DNA of 64,000 nt from Austwickia sp. GTDB lineage: Bacteria; Actinomycetota; Actinomycetes; Actinomycetales; Dermatophilaceae. The stretch covers positions 372,001-436,000 of the forward strand of contig JADJTI010000005.1 of the NCBI GenBank assembly GCA_016711265.1, in the 5' to 3' direction. Below are positions 1 through 7,991 of this stretch, in pieces (within the stretch, counting starts at the first letter, position 1; each line of letters opens with the position of its first letter). The notes beneath the pieces are model-generated. The model saw only the letters and a list, made by a program, of their open reading frames with translations, had not been told where the DNA came from and ran no database searches. Position numbers and translations under genes: made by a program.

Positions 1-695
1 CCGGGGAGATGAGCCTGTATCTGCGGCCGTTCATGTTCGCCTCCGAGGCCTTCCTGGGGGTGCGACCGGCCGCCCACGTCACCTACGGGGTGATCGCCTC
101 TCCGGCGGGGGCCTACTTCAGCGGTGGCCTCTCGCCGGTCACCCTGTGGATCTCCACCGACTTCGCCCGCGCCGGGGCCGGCGGCACCGGCGCCGCCAAG
201 TGCGGCGGCAACTACGCCTCCTCGTTGGCGGGGCAGCTGGAGGGCATCAAGCACGGCTGTGACCAGGCGGTGTTCCTCGACTCCTCCACCCAGACGTACA
301 TCGAGGAGCTGGGTGGGATGAACCTGTTCCTGGTGTATCGGGACGGGCGGATCGTGACCCCCGAACTGACCGGGTCCATCCTGGAGGGGGTCACCCGGTC
401 CTCGGTCCTGCAGCTGGCCAAGGAGCTGGGCTACGCCCCGGAGGAGCGCCGGATTCCGATCCAGGAGTGGAAGGACGGCGCGGCCAGCGGCGAGCTGGCG
501 GAGGTCTTCGCCTGCGGTACGGCGGCCGTGATCACCCCGGTCGGGGAGCTGAAGTGGGACGGCGGCAGCTGTGACCACCAAGGCAACCGCCGCGACGGCG
601 AGCCGTCGGTCGCGCTGACGCTCCGCGAACGGCTGCTGGACATTCAGTACGGGCGAGCCGCCGACGAGCTCGGCTGGATGACCCGGTTGGCCTGA
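1..695 (+). CDS. ilvE: Branched-chain amino acid aminotransferase, C-terminal part (cut by window edge)
   Basis: PLP-dependent transaminase for the last step of valine, leucine and isoleucine synthesis. The reading frame is open from base 3 to the TGA at 693-695; the first third of the protein, including the catalytic lysine region, lies outside the window. Visible class IV aminotransferase signatures are SLYLRPFMFASE, the glycine-rich KCGGNYASSL stretch, and the YIEELGGMNLF segment followed by the LTGSILEGVTR cofactor-binding loop. The C-terminal part ends in the usual LRERLLDIQYGRAAD helix. The last 52 bases overlap the convergent gene on the other strand. Identity is clear; only the length and start cannot be seen. 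Confidence 0.95.
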   Translation, partial: GEMSLYLRPFMFASEAFLGVRPAAHVTYGVIASPAGAYFSGGLSPVTLWISTDFARAGAGGTGAAKCGGNYASSLAGQLEGIKHGCDQAVFLDSSTQTYIEELGGMNLFLVYRDGRIVTPELTGSILEGVTRSSVLQLAKELGYAPEERRIPIQEWKDGAASGELAEVFACGTAAVITPVGELKWDGGSCDHQGNRRDGEPSVALTLRERLLDIQYGRAADELGWMTRLA

Positions 696-1564
696 GCCGT
701 CAGGGCCCGGAGCTGGTCGATCAGTTCCTGCCGCAGGTGGCGGGCGCGCTCGGCGATGACCCGTTGCTGACCGACGTACTCGGCCTTGCCCTCGGCCGTC
801 TCGATCCGGATGGGCTCGTACCCCAGGGCGCTCAGATCGTACGGTGAGGCACGCATGTCCAGCTCCCGCGCGGCCCGGGCCAGCTCGAAGCAGTCCGCCG
901 TCAGGTCGCTGGGCACCGCGGGCGCCAGGGTGGCTGACCAGCGGTACAGGTCCATCGCGGCGTGCAGGCAGCCCGGCTGCTCGTGATCGAGTTGGCGCTC
1001 CCGGCTCAGCGGTACGGCGTTGCGCGGGCTGGCCGCCTCGGTGAAGAAGCGGTAGGCGTCGAAGTGGGAGCACCGCAGCTCGTGACTGTCCACGACGGCG
1101 TTCGTTCCGGCGGCCCCCAGTCGGAGCGGCCAGGCCTCGTGTCGTCGCTGTGTGTCATCGAGCCGGTACACCATCGCCCATTCGTGCAGGCCGAAGCAGC
1201 GGAACTGGCCAGCCCGATGTGCTGTGGCCGTCAGTAGCGCCAGGGTGTCGGCCACGGCCGGCCCGCGCGCGGCCAGGAACGCTGCGACGTCGAGCACCGT
1301 GCCGTCGGGGACCCGCCGGTAGAAGCGCCACTGCGCGCGCGGGGTGTCGTCCCCGGCCAGCAGCCTCCCGGGTCCGGGATGCCAGCGCCGTAACCGGGCC
1401 GGCCGCACCGGGTAGTAGGTGAACAGGAAGTCCTCCACCGGGTGCGCCCGACCGCGGTCTCGGCGGTACAACCACCCGGCGGTCCACCCATCGACGCGCT
1501 CCTGGTGCCGGCGCTGCGCCGCCTGCCAGCGACTCAGGGGCCAGACCTCGCCGAACTCGGACAC
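644..1564 (-). CDS. Conserved actinobacterial protein, often annotated as 3-methyladenine DNA glycosylase
   Basis: A 306-residue soluble protein with no membrane segment. It is rich in Trp, Arg and His and contains the stretch FRCFGLHEWAMVYR, which I recall as typical of an actinobacterial family labelled 3-methyladenine DNA glycosylase; I see no classical glycosylase motif, so the catalytic claim is weak. The start is the GTG at 1562-1564, chosen because a TACCGT -10 box (1571-1576) ends six bases before it, the leaderless pattern seen throughout this window. A GGAG lies in the same spacer. Its 3' end overlaps ilvE by 52 bases in convergent orientation, so the two transcripts are partly antisense. 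Confidence 0.65.
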   Translation of the reverse strand: MSEFGEVWPLSRWQAAQRRHQERVDGWTAGWLYRRDRGRAHPVEDFLFTYYPVRPARLRRWHPGPGRLLAGDDTPRAQWRFYRRVPDGTVLDVAAFLAARGPAVADTLALLTATAHRAGQFRCFGLHEWAMVYRLDDTQRRHEAWPLRLGAAGTNAVVDSHELRCSHFDAYRFFTEAASPRNAVPLSRERQLDHEQPGCLHAAMDLYRWSATLAPAVPSDLTADCFELARAARELDMRASPYDLSALGYEPIRIETAEGKAEYVGQQRVIAERARHLRQELIDQLRALTAQANRVIQPSSSAARPY

Positions 1565-1570
1565 CGCTCC

Positions 1571-1576
1571 ACGGTA
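1571..1576 (-). promoter_or_regulatory. -10 box of a leaderless promoter (TACCGT)
   Basis: TACCGT lies six bases before the GTG start of the minus-strand gene ending at 644. This spacing puts the transcription start at or next to the start codon. Confidence 0.5.
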
Positions 1577-1624
1577 CCCGCGCCGACGACGTCACCGGGG
1601 TGACCGAATGCTCACCCGAGGCCA

Positions 1625-1630
1625 TAGCCT
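1625..1630 (+). promoter_or_regulatory. -10 box of a leaderless promoter (TAGCCT)
   Basis: TAGCCT is followed by six bases and then ATG at 1637. There is no Shine-Dalgarno sequence in between, which fits a leaderless mRNA. Confidence 0.6.
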
Positions 1631-1636
1631 GCAGAC

Positions 1637-2422
1637 ATGCGAGTCGCGCGATACACCACGGGGCAGGAGCCGTCGTACGGCATCGTCCAGTCCGACCCCG
1701 ACACCATGCAGTCCTCGTGGATCGCGCAGATCCACGGTGACCCCCTCTACACGCCGGTGGCCGGGACCGGCAACCGGGTGGAACTGGAGGAGGTGCGGTT
1801 ATTGGCCCCGGTCATTCCGCGCAGCAAGATCATCGGGATCGGTCGCAACTACGCCGAGCACGCCCGTGAACTGGGCCACGAGCTGCCCAGCGAGCCGTTG
1901 ATGTTTCTGGTGCCCAACACCGCGGTGATCGGCCCCGATGACCCGGTGGTCATTCCGCCGCAGACCAGCGAGTGCCATTACGAGGGCGAGTTGGCGGTGG
2001 TCATCGGCCGGATGTGCAAGGACGTGCCGGCGCAGCAGGCGGCGTCGGTGATCTTCGGGTACACCTGCGCCAACGACGTGACGGCCCGTGACCTGCAACG
2101 CTCCGATGCACAGTGGGCGCGGGCCAAGGGCTTCGACACGTTCTGCCCCCTCGGGCCATGGATCGAGACCGACCTGGACACCACTGACCTGGGCATCCGC
2201 ACCCGGGTCGATGGCCGGACGGTCCAGGACGGCAGCACATCCGCCATGATCTTCGACGTCGCGGATCTGGTCGCCTACGCCTCCTCGGTGTTCACCCTGC
2301 TGCCGGGCGACGTCATCCTGACCGGTACGCCGGCCGGGGTTGGTCCCGTCGAGGCAGGTCAACGCGTCGAGGTCGAGATCGACGGGATCGGCACCTTGGC
2401 CAACCCCTTCGTGCGTCGCTGA
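1637..2422 (+). CDS. Fumarylacetoacetate hydrolase (FAH) family protein
   Basis: A 261-residue metal-dependent hydrolase or isomerase of the FAH superfamily, acting on acylpyruvate-type C-C bonds. Seen in order: KIIGIGRNYAEHARELG, the metal-binding acidic run in YEGELAVVIGR, NDVTARDLQRSDAQW, and the C-terminal PGDVILTGTPAGVGPV. These match the 2-hydroxyhepta-2,4-diene-1,7-dioate isomerase-like subgroup; the true substrate cannot be told from sequence. In many actinobacteria this gene sits just before gltX, as here, with no obvious metabolic link. Its ATG follows a TAGCCT -10 box by six bases. Confidence 0.88.
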   Translation: MRVARYTTGQEPSYGIVQSDPDTMQSSWIAQIHGDPLYTPVAGTGNRVELEEVRLLAPVIPRSKIIGIGRNYAEHARELGHELPSEPLMFLVPNTAVIGPDDPVVIPPQTSECHYEGELAVVIGRMCKDVPAQQAASVIFGYTCANDVTARDLQRSDAQWARAKGFDTFCPLGPWIETDLDTTDLGIRTRVDGRTVQDGSTSAMIFDVADLVAYASSVFTLLPGDVILTGTPAGVGPVEAGQRVEVEIDGIGTLANPFVRR

Positions 2423-2462
2423 CCGCGAGCGCAGTGGGCCGGCGGGGTGCCCGTGGTGCGGT

Positions 2463-2571
2463 GCACCATTTCTGCAACCTCCGGCGGCAGTCGATCGAGC
2501 GCCAGGTCGCTGACCTGCACGGATGTCGGAGCGCCGAGCCGCGGTTCGCTCGCAGGTTGCAGTAATGGTGC
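2463..2571 (-). repeat. Long-hairpin element, copy B
   Basis: Inverted arms at 2463-2480 and 2554-2571 match at 17 of 18 positions (GCACCATT and AATGGTGC at the outer ends). They enclose 73 bases. The enclosed segment carries, on the minus strand at 2526-2494, ACAT, four bases, GCAGGTCA, nine bases, CGCTCGAT. The same motifs with the same spacing occur in the element at 24510-24628, although the stem sequences are unrelated. It fills the gap between the FAH gene and gltX. See findings. Confidence 0.6.
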
Positions 2572-2635
2572 TCTCGGCGTGGGGCCCGGGGTCGCCGGCT
2601 CTCGGTGCCGTCCCTGCTGATCGTGCCTCGGCGAC

Positions 2636-2641
2636 TAGCCT
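2636..2641 (+). promoter_or_regulatory. -10 box for gltX (TAGCCT)
   Basis: TAGCCT ends ten bases before the gltX ATG at 2652, giving a leaderless or nearly leaderless transcript. It supports this ATG over the in-frame ATG at 2523, which lies inside the hairpin element. Confidence 0.5.
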
Positions 2642-2651
2642 GGTGGGCACT

Positions 2652-4220
2652 ATGAGCAGCGCACCCGACCGCCCCGAGTCACCGGCCACCACCCCGCCCA
2701 GGCTTCGCGTCGCCCCCTCACCCACCGGCGACCCGCACGTGGGGACGGCATACATGTCCCTGTTCAACCTGGCGTTCGCGCGACAACAGGACGGCGCGTT
2801 CGTGCTGCGCATCGAGGACACCGATCGCGCCCGGTACCGGCCGGACAGCGAGCAGCAGATCTTGGACACGTTGCGTTGGCTCGGACTGACCTGGGACGAG
2901 GGGCCGGACATCGGAGGGCCGCACGCGCCGTACCGGCAGTCCGAACGGTTGTCGACGTACCGGCCCTACGTGGACCAACTCCTTTCCAGCGGGCATGCGT
3001 ATCACTGTTGGTGCTCATCGGAACGGCTGGCGGAGCTGCGTGCCGACCAGGCTCGGCGCAAGGACCCGATCGGCGGCTATGACCGCTTGTGTCATGGCAG
3101 GACCGAACAGGAGCGGGCGGCGCTGCCGGGGTACACCCCCCACCCCGTCGTACGAATGCTGGTGCCCGAGGACGTCGAGCTCACCTTCGAGGACCTGATC
3201 CGCGGCACCGTGACCGCGCCCCACCCCGATGACCAGGTGATCCTGAAGGCGGACGGCTTCCCGACGTACCACCTCGCCGTGGTCGTCGACGATCACGAGA
3301 TGGGGATCACCCACGTCGTCCGGGGCGAGGAGTGGATCAGCTCGACCCCCAAACACCTGCTGCTCTACCGCTGGCTCGGACTGCGCCCGCCGCGCTTTGC
3401 GCACCTGCCCCTGCTGCGCAACACCGACCGGTCCAAGATCTCCAAGCGGAACAACCCCGCGGCCCGGCTGACCTGGTTCCGGGAGCAGGGATACCTGCCG
3501 GAGACCTTGGTCAACTTCCTCGCGCTGCTGGCCTACCCGCCGCTGCTGGAAGCCGACGGCAGCGAGCGCGAGCTGTTCACCTTCGAGGAGTTCAGTGACC
3601 GGTTCGATTGGCACAAGGTGAATCCGGTGGGGCCGATCTTCGACGTCAAGAAGCTCGACTGGCTCAACGGCATGACGATCCGCCAGCTGTCCGTGGAGGA
3701 CCTCGCCTCCCGCCTGCTGCCGGTGTTGGTCGAGGCCGGAGTGCTGGGCCCGAACCCAACCCTGGGGGAGCTGGGCCGGCTCACCGAGGTCACCGCGCTG
3801 ATCCAGCCGCGGCTCGCCCGCCTCACCGAAGCAGTTGGCTGGGTGGCCCCGTTCTATGTCGAGGACGACGCGCTGCCGATCGCCGACGACGCCCGCGGAC
3901 AACTCGGAGCCGAGGCCGCGACGATCCTGGACGCGGCCGTCGAGGCGCTGAGTGGGCTGCCGACCGACGAGGGCGACATGTTCGGCCACGGCCGGGGATG
4001 GACCGCCCAAAACATCGAGGAAGCGTTGCGAGCGGGGGTGGTGCAGGGGTGCGGCGTGAAGCCGAAGGTGGCCTTCGGCCCGATCCGTACGGCGATCTCC
4101 GGCCAACGCGTGTCGCCGCCGCTGTTCGAGTCGATGGACATCCTGGGTCGGCATTCCAGCCTGCGACGGCTGCGGAATCTCCGGGCCAGCCTGGATGCGG
4201 CCACGGGTGACGCGGGCTGA
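2652..4220 (+). CDS. gltX: Glutamyl-tRNA synthetase
   Basis: Class I aminoacyl-tRNA synthetase of 522 residues that charges tRNA-Glu and, in bacteria without GlnRS, probably also tRNA-Gln for later amidation by GatCAB. The HIGH-type motif is in APSPTGDPHVGTAYMSLFNL near residue 20, and the KMSKS-type motif is DRSKISKRNN near residue 260. The C-terminal anticodon-binding domain is complete. The frame extends upstream to 2523, but that part overlaps the inverted-repeat element and has no family similarity, so the ATG at 2652 just after a TAGCCT -10 box is preferred. Immediately downstream lie tRNA-Gln and tRNA-Glu, the two RNA substrates expected for a non-discriminating enzyme. Confidence 0.96.
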   Translation: MSSAPDRPESPATTPPRLRVAPSPTGDPHVGTAYMSLFNLAFARQQDGAFVLRIEDTDRARYRPDSEQQILDTLRWLGLTWDEGPDIGGPHAPYRQSERLSTYRPYVDQLLSSGHAYHCWCSSERLAELRADQARRKDPIGGYDRLCHGRTEQERAALPGYTPHPVVRMLVPEDVELTFEDLIRGTVTAPHPDDQVILKADGFPTYHLAVVVDDHEMGITHVVRGEEWISSTPKHLLLYRWLGLRPPRFAHLPLLRNTDRSKISKRNNPAARLTWFREQGYLPETLVNFLALLAYPPLLEADGSERELFTFEEFSDRFDWHKVNPVGPIFDVKKLDWLNGMTIRQLSVEDLASRLLPVLVEAGVLGPNPTLGELGRLTEVTALIQPRLARLTEAVGWVAPFYVEDDALPIADDARGQLGAEAATILDAAVEALSGLPTDEGDMFGHGRGWTAQNIEEALRAGVVQGCGVKPKVAFGPIRTAISGQRVSPPLFESMDILGRHSSLRRLRNLRASLDAATGDAG

Positions 4221-4343
4221 GCGCTCAGCACTGCTGGGGTGCTGCCGATTTGGGGGCCGTCGTCACGACAGGCTAAAGTTCCCTCTCGGATCACTCCCGG
4301 CGAGCATGCTCTCGGGCGGCCTCGGGCCGGGAGGGATACCCCT

Positions 4344-4415
4344 TGGGGTATGGTGTAATTGGCAGCACGACTGATTCTGGTTCAGTTAGTCTAGGTTCGA
4401 GTCCTGGTACCCCAG
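4344..4415 (+). tRNA. tRNA-Gln (anticodon CTG)
   Basis: Cloverleaf of 72 bases. The acceptor arms TGGGGTA and TACCCCA pair fully, the anticodon stem ACTGA/TCAGT encloses loop TTCTGGT with anticodon CTG, and the T loop is TTCGAGT. CCA is not encoded. It stands between gltX and tRNA-Glu on the same strand. Confidence 0.93.
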
Positions 4416-4425
4416 CGCAACCGGA

Positions 4426-4451
4426 AATGCGCCCCGTTCGCGGGGCGCATT
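4426..4451 (+). terminator. Hairpin after tRNA-Gln
   Basis: An 11-bp perfect stem (AATGCGCCCCG with CGGGGCGCATT) closed by a TTCG tetraloop, starting 11 bases after the tRNA. There is no T-run, as is common in high-GC terminators. Confidence 0.7.
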
Positions 4452-4558
4452 ACTGTGTGCGCGCCCTGGCCGGCTCGTCCCCGATTGGCTGATCGGCCAT
4501 CGGACGCGGTACAGTTTCACCCGCTGCCCGGACGGGCGGCACAGTGACGCAACGTCAC

Positions 4559-4634
4559 GGCCCCGTTGTGTAGTGGCCTAGCACGCCGCCCTCTCAAGGC
4601 GGTAGCGCGGGTTCGAATCCCGTCGGGGCTACCA
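4559..4634 (+). tRNA. tRNA-Glu (anticodon CTC)
   Basis: Acceptor GGCCCCG pairs with CGGGGCT, with one G-T pair. The anticodon stem CCGCC/GGCGG encloses CTCTCAA with anticodon CTC, and the T loop is TTCGAAT. CCA is encoded at 4632-4634. It is the second tRNA behind gltX. Confidence 0.93.
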
Positions 4635-4643
4635 TGAAGTACC

Positions 4644-4681
4644 AGGTCAGGGCGGTTCCGCGCGCGGAACCGCCCTGACCT
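4644..4681. terminator. Strong bidirectional hairpin between tRNA-Glu and the IclR gene
   Basis: A 17-bp perfect stem (4644-4660 with 4665-4681) closed by CGCG. It lies ten bases after tRNA-Glu and 13 bases from the stop of the converging regulator gene, so it can serve both transcripts. Confidence 0.75.
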
Positions 4682-4693
4682 CGTTGACGCGGA

Positions 4694-5467
4694 TCAGCGG
4701 CGGTCGTGATCGGCGGCTGCGCTGGCGGCCTCCTGAGCGGCCTGCTGCTGGGCATGCGCCCGTTGCAACACCTCGGTCAGCTTGTTGGCGCCGGCCACCA
4801 CGGTGGCCGCGTGCAGCCGCCCGGGCTGACGCGAGACCCGCTCGATCGGCCCGGAGATGGACACGGCGGCAATCACCCGGCCGGCCGGATTCCGAACCGG
4901 CGCCGACACTGAGGCCACGCCGGCCTCGCGTTCGCCGACGCTCTGCGCCCAGCCGCGACGACGGACGCCGGACAGCGTGGTCGCGGTGAACTCGGCGCCC
5001 TGCAGCCCGCGGTGCAGCCGGTCCGGCTCTTCCCAGGCCAGCAACACCTGGGCGGCAGACCCGGCGAGCATCGACAGGGTCGCGCCCACGGGGATGGAGT
5101 CGCGCAGACCCATCGGGCGCTCGGCGGCCGCCACGCAGATCCGCATGTCCCCCTGACGCCGGAAGAGCTGGGCACTCTCGTGGGTGTGGTCCCGCAACGC
5201 GCCCAGCACCGCCCCGGCCGCCGCCAGCAGCCGGTCCTCCCCGGCCGCTGAGGCCAGCTCGGCCAGGCGAGGGCCCAGGATGAACCGGCCCTGCATGTCT
5301 CGGGAGACCAGGCGGTGGTGCTCCAGGGCCACGGCCAACCGGTGCGCGGTCGGGCGGGCCAAGCCGGTCGCGGCCACGAGCTGGGCCAATGTGGACGGTC
5401 CGGCCTCGAGCGCCCCCAAAACGGTTGCCGCCTTGTCCAATACGCCGACGCCACTCGAGTTGTCCAT
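4694..5467 (-). CDS. ndgR: IclR-family regulator, NdgR/LtbR type
   Basis: A DNA-binding repressor/activator of 257 residues. The N-terminal winged helix spans about residues 5-60, with the recognition helix in LARPTAHRLAVALEHH, followed by the IclR effector domain (SIPVGATLSMLAGSAAQV; GEREAGVASVSAPV). It is divergent from leuC, the place of the NdgR/LtbR/AreB regulators of leucine and amino-acid genes in actinobacteria; the name rests on that position plus the family. The start is taken as the ATG at 5465-5467, with GGAAAA upstream, because the earlier ATG at 5488 lies inside an inverted repeat that looks like the operator. The C-terminal tail is rich in Ala and Gln. Confidence 0.85.
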   Translation of the reverse strand: MDNSSGVGVLDKAATVLGALEAGPSTLAQLVAATGLARPTAHRLAVALEHHRLVSRDMQGRFILGPRLAELASAAGEDRLLAAAGAVLGALRDHTHESAQLFRRQGDMRICVAAAERPMGLRDSIPVGATLSMLAGSAAQVLLAWEEPDRLHRGLQGAEFTATTLSGVRRRGWAQSVGEREAGVASVSAPVRNPAGRVIAAVSISGPIERVSRQPGRLHAATVVAGANKLTEVLQRAHAQQQAAQEAASAAADHDRR

Positions 5468-5481
5468 GTGCCCATTTTCCG

Positions 5482-5498
5482 GTCTCATTGCCTGAGAC
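5482..5498. promoter_or_regulatory. Probable operator in the ndgR-leuC intergenic region
   Basis: A perfect inverted repeat GTCTCA, five bases, TGAGAC, 14 bases upstream of the regulator start and about 200 bases upstream of leuC. Its position suits autoregulation and control of leuCD. Binding by the neighbouring IclR protein is inferred. Confidence 0.5.
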
Positions 5499-5694
5499 GC
5501 AAGTTCGCCACATCTTGAACTGCGCGAAGCTCGGCGGCGGGCTGTCGAGTCGGCCCGTGGAGGCTCCCGGTCCGGCGAAACGATGGGGCGAAGCGCGTTC
5601 CGGACCCGCCCCGCCGCCCTCCCTCAACGGCCGGCCGCCGACGACCCGAACCTCAGGATCTTCCGCGAGTCTTCACCGAACCTGCAGGAGCGAC

Positions 5695-7086
5695 ATGAGC
5701 TTGACGCTGGCCGAAAAGGTCTGGGCCGACCACGTGGTGCGTTCGGCGGCGGGGGAGCCGGACCTGCTCTACATCGACCTTCACCTGGTGCATGAGGTCA
5801 CCAGCCCGCAGGCGTTCGATGGCTTGCGGCTGGCCGGTCGGACGGTACGGCGGCCGGACCTGACGGTGGCCACCGAGGACCACAACGTCCCGACCACCCC
5901 GGGACCGATCCTGGATCCGGTCAGCCGGACCCAGGTGGAGACGCTGCGCGCCAACTGCGCCGAGTTCGGGGTGCCGTTGTTCCCGATGGGAGATCCCGAC
6001 CAGGGCATCGTGCACATCATCAGCCCCCAATTGGGCCTGACCCAGCCCGGCATGACGATCGTGTGCGGCGACTCGCACACCTCGACCCACGGCGCGTTCG
6101 GCGCGCTGGCCTTCGGCATCGGGACCAGCGAAGTGGAGCACGTCCTGGCCACCCAGACCCTGCCGCTGGTGCCCTTCAAGACGATGGCCGTCGACATCGA
6201 GGGTGAGCTGCCTGCCGGGGTCAGCGCCAAGGACGTCATCCTGGCCGTCATCGCGCAGATCGGCACCGGCGGCGGGCAGGGGCACGTCATCGAGTTCCGC
6301 GGCGCCGCCGTCGAGGCGATGTCCATGGAGTCCCGAATGACGATGTGCAACATGTCCATCGAGGCCGGCGCCCGGGCGGGCATGGTCGCACCGGATCAGA
6401 CCACCTTCGACTATCTGCGGGGTCGGCGACACGCGCCGACGGGTCATGCCTGGGATGAGGCAGTGGCCGCCTGGTCGCGGTTGCGCACCGACGCCGAGGC
6501 CACCTTCGCGCGCCGGGTGCGCATCGACGCTGCCGCGCTCTCGCCGTACGTGACCTGGGGGACCAACCCGGGCCAGGGCGCGCCGCTGTCGGCGACGGTC
6601 CCCGACCCGGCGCAGATCGCCGACGAATCGCAGCGACACGCCGCGGAGCAGGCGCTGGCCTACATGGGTCTCACCCCCGGTACGCCGTTGCGTGCGGTCA
6701 GCGTGGACACCGTGTTCGTCGGCTCGTGCACGAACGGTCGGCTGGAAGATCTGCAGGCCGCCGCCGCCGTGCTCCGGGGGCGTTCGGTCGCGCCGGGTGT
6801 CCAGATGCTGGTGGTGCCCGGGTCGGCCCAGGTGCGCCAGGACGCCGAGTCCCTGGGGTTGCACGAGGTGTTCGAGGCCGCCGGTGCGCAATGGCGGCTA
6901 CCGGGGTGTTCCATGTGCCTGGGCATGAACCCGGACCAGCTGGCGCCCGGTCAGCGCTCCGCCTCCACCTCCAACCGGAACTTCGAGGGCCGGCAGGGCA
7001 AGGGGGGCCGGACCCACTTGGTCAGTCCGGAGGTGGCCGCGGCCACCGCGGTCCGCGGCACCCTGTCCAGTCCGGCCGACCTCTGA
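5695..7086 (+). CDS. leuC: 3-isopropylmalate dehydratase, large subunit
   Basis: The 463-residue large subunit of isopropylmalate isomerase, the second step of leucine synthesis, carrying a 4Fe-4S cluster. Aconitase-family motifs are present: DHNVPTTPG, IVCGDSHTSTHGAFGALAFG, and the cluster cysteines in VFVGSCTNGR and GCSMCLGMNPDQ. The ATG at 5695 has AGGAG eight bases before it, and the protein begins in the usual way for LeuC (SLTLAEKVWADHVV). leuD follows after 14 bases. The leader of about 200 bases contains the operator-like repeat shared with the divergent regulator. Confidence 0.97.
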   Translation: MSLTLAEKVWADHVVRSAAGEPDLLYIDLHLVHEVTSPQAFDGLRLAGRTVRRPDLTVATEDHNVPTTPGPILDPVSRTQVETLRANCAEFGVPLFPMGDPDQGIVHIISPQLGLTQPGMTIVCGDSHTSTHGAFGALAFGIGTSEVEHVLATQTLPLVPFKTMAVDIEGELPAGVSAKDVILAVIAQIGTGGGQGHVIEFRGAAVEAMSMESRMTMCNMSIEAGARAGMVAPDQTTFDYLRGRRHAPTGHAWDEAVAAWSRLRTDAEATFARRVRIDAAALSPYVTWGTNPGQGAPLSATVPDPAQIADESQRHAAEQALAYMGLTPGTPLRAVSVDTVFVGSCTNGRLEDLQAAAAVLRGRSVAPGVQMLVVPGSAQVRQDAESLGLHEVFEAAGAQWRLPGCSMCLGMNPDQLAPGQRSASTSNRNFEGRQGKGGRTHLVSPEVAAATAVRGTLSSPADL

Positions 7087-7100
7087 GCCAAGGAGCCGCC

Positions 7101-7697
7101 ATGGAACCGTTCACGACGCACACCGGGGTGGGCGTGCCGCTGCGCCGCAGCAACGTCGACACCGACCAGATCATCCCCTCCGAATACCTCAAGCGGGTCA
7201 CCCGCACGGGATTCGAGGACGGGCTGTTCGCGCAGTGGCGAGCCGAACCGGACTTCGTGCTCAACCGTCCCGAGTACGCCGGGGCATCGGTGTTGGTGGC
7301 CGGACCGGACTTCGGCACCGGGTCCTCCCGGGAGCACGCGGTGTGGGCGCTGATGGACTACGGGTTCCGGGTGGTCGTCTCGGCGCGTTTCGCCGACATC
7401 TTCACCGGCAACGCGGGCAAGGCCGGCCTGCTGACCGCACTGGTGACCGAGCAGGACGGCGAGTTGCTGTCCAAGGTGCTCGAGCATGACCCCGGCACGA
7501 GCGTGACCGTGGACCTGCACGCTCGGACGATCACCGCAGGCCAGGTGAGCCTGCCCTTCGAGGTCGATGAGTACACCCGATGGCGGCTCCTGGAGGGCCT
7601 GGACGACATCGGGCTCACCCTGCGCCACGAATCCCAGATCGCCAGCTACGAACTCGGCCGACCCGCGTTCTTGCCGCTCACGACGCCGGTCTCCTAG
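7101..7697 (+). CDS. leuD: 3-isopropylmalate dehydratase, small subunit
   Basis: The 198-residue swivelling domain that pairs with LeuC. Characteristic segments are RRSNVDTDQIIPSEYLK near the N-terminus and the substrate-binding FGTGSSREHAVWAL. The ATG follows AAGGAG by six bases and lies 14 bases after leuC, so both are cotranscribed. The length and order are standard. A partial copy of the conserved core of the window's hairpin elements lies 13 bases after its stop. Confidence 0.96.
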   Translation: MEPFTTHTGVGVPLRRSNVDTDQIIPSEYLKRVTRTGFEDGLFAQWRAEPDFVLNRPEYAGASVLVAGPDFGTGSSREHAVWALMDYGFRVVVSARFADIFTGNAGKAGLLTALVTEQDGELLSKVLEHDPGTSVTVDLHARTITAGQVSLPFEVDEYTRWRLLEGLDDIGLTLRHESQIASYELGRPAFLPLTTPVS

Positions 7698-7709
7698 CCC
7701 CCTAGCCTT

Positions 7710-7725
7710 ACATAACTGCAGGTCA
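7710..7725 (+). repeat. Partial copy C of the hairpin-element core
   Basis: ACAT, four bases, GCAGGTCA, with spacing identical to copies at 24560 and 2526. The third block (CGCTCGAT) is not conserved here and long arms are missing, so it may be a decayed or half element. It lies in the 294-base gap between leuD and hup, which otherwise holds only an imperfect dyad (AGACAC at 7772 with GTGTCT at 7792). Confidence 0.4.
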
Positions 7726-7991
7726 GAGCGCGGCGTGTGTATGCTGTCGGCAAAAATTGCGCCACCGTCCAAGACACCTGTGGGTTCCACTGTGTCTCAC
7801 AGAACTTGGTGCCGATAAGGGCAATGAGCCGACCGACTTGGTCGGGCGGCTGTCAATGGACACGAGGCCAGGTACGTCGTCGCCAGACGACCCCCTGGGC
7901 TCGCGCACAAGGATGTGGGGGGGCGCGGTGCTCTGCCACTGGACTGCGACCGGCGCGTCCGGGAACGGTCTTCTCTGGGAGGGAGAGAGTA

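Noticed and set aside
2463..2571. Hairpin element B as a plain terminator of the FAH gene
   Set aside because: The 73-base loop and the core shared with 24510-24628 make a simple terminator unlikely, though a termination effect is possible.
7772..7797. Dyad AGACAC/GTGTCT in the hup leader as a regulator site
   Set aside because: Six-base arms with a 14-base gap are too weak to support a claim.
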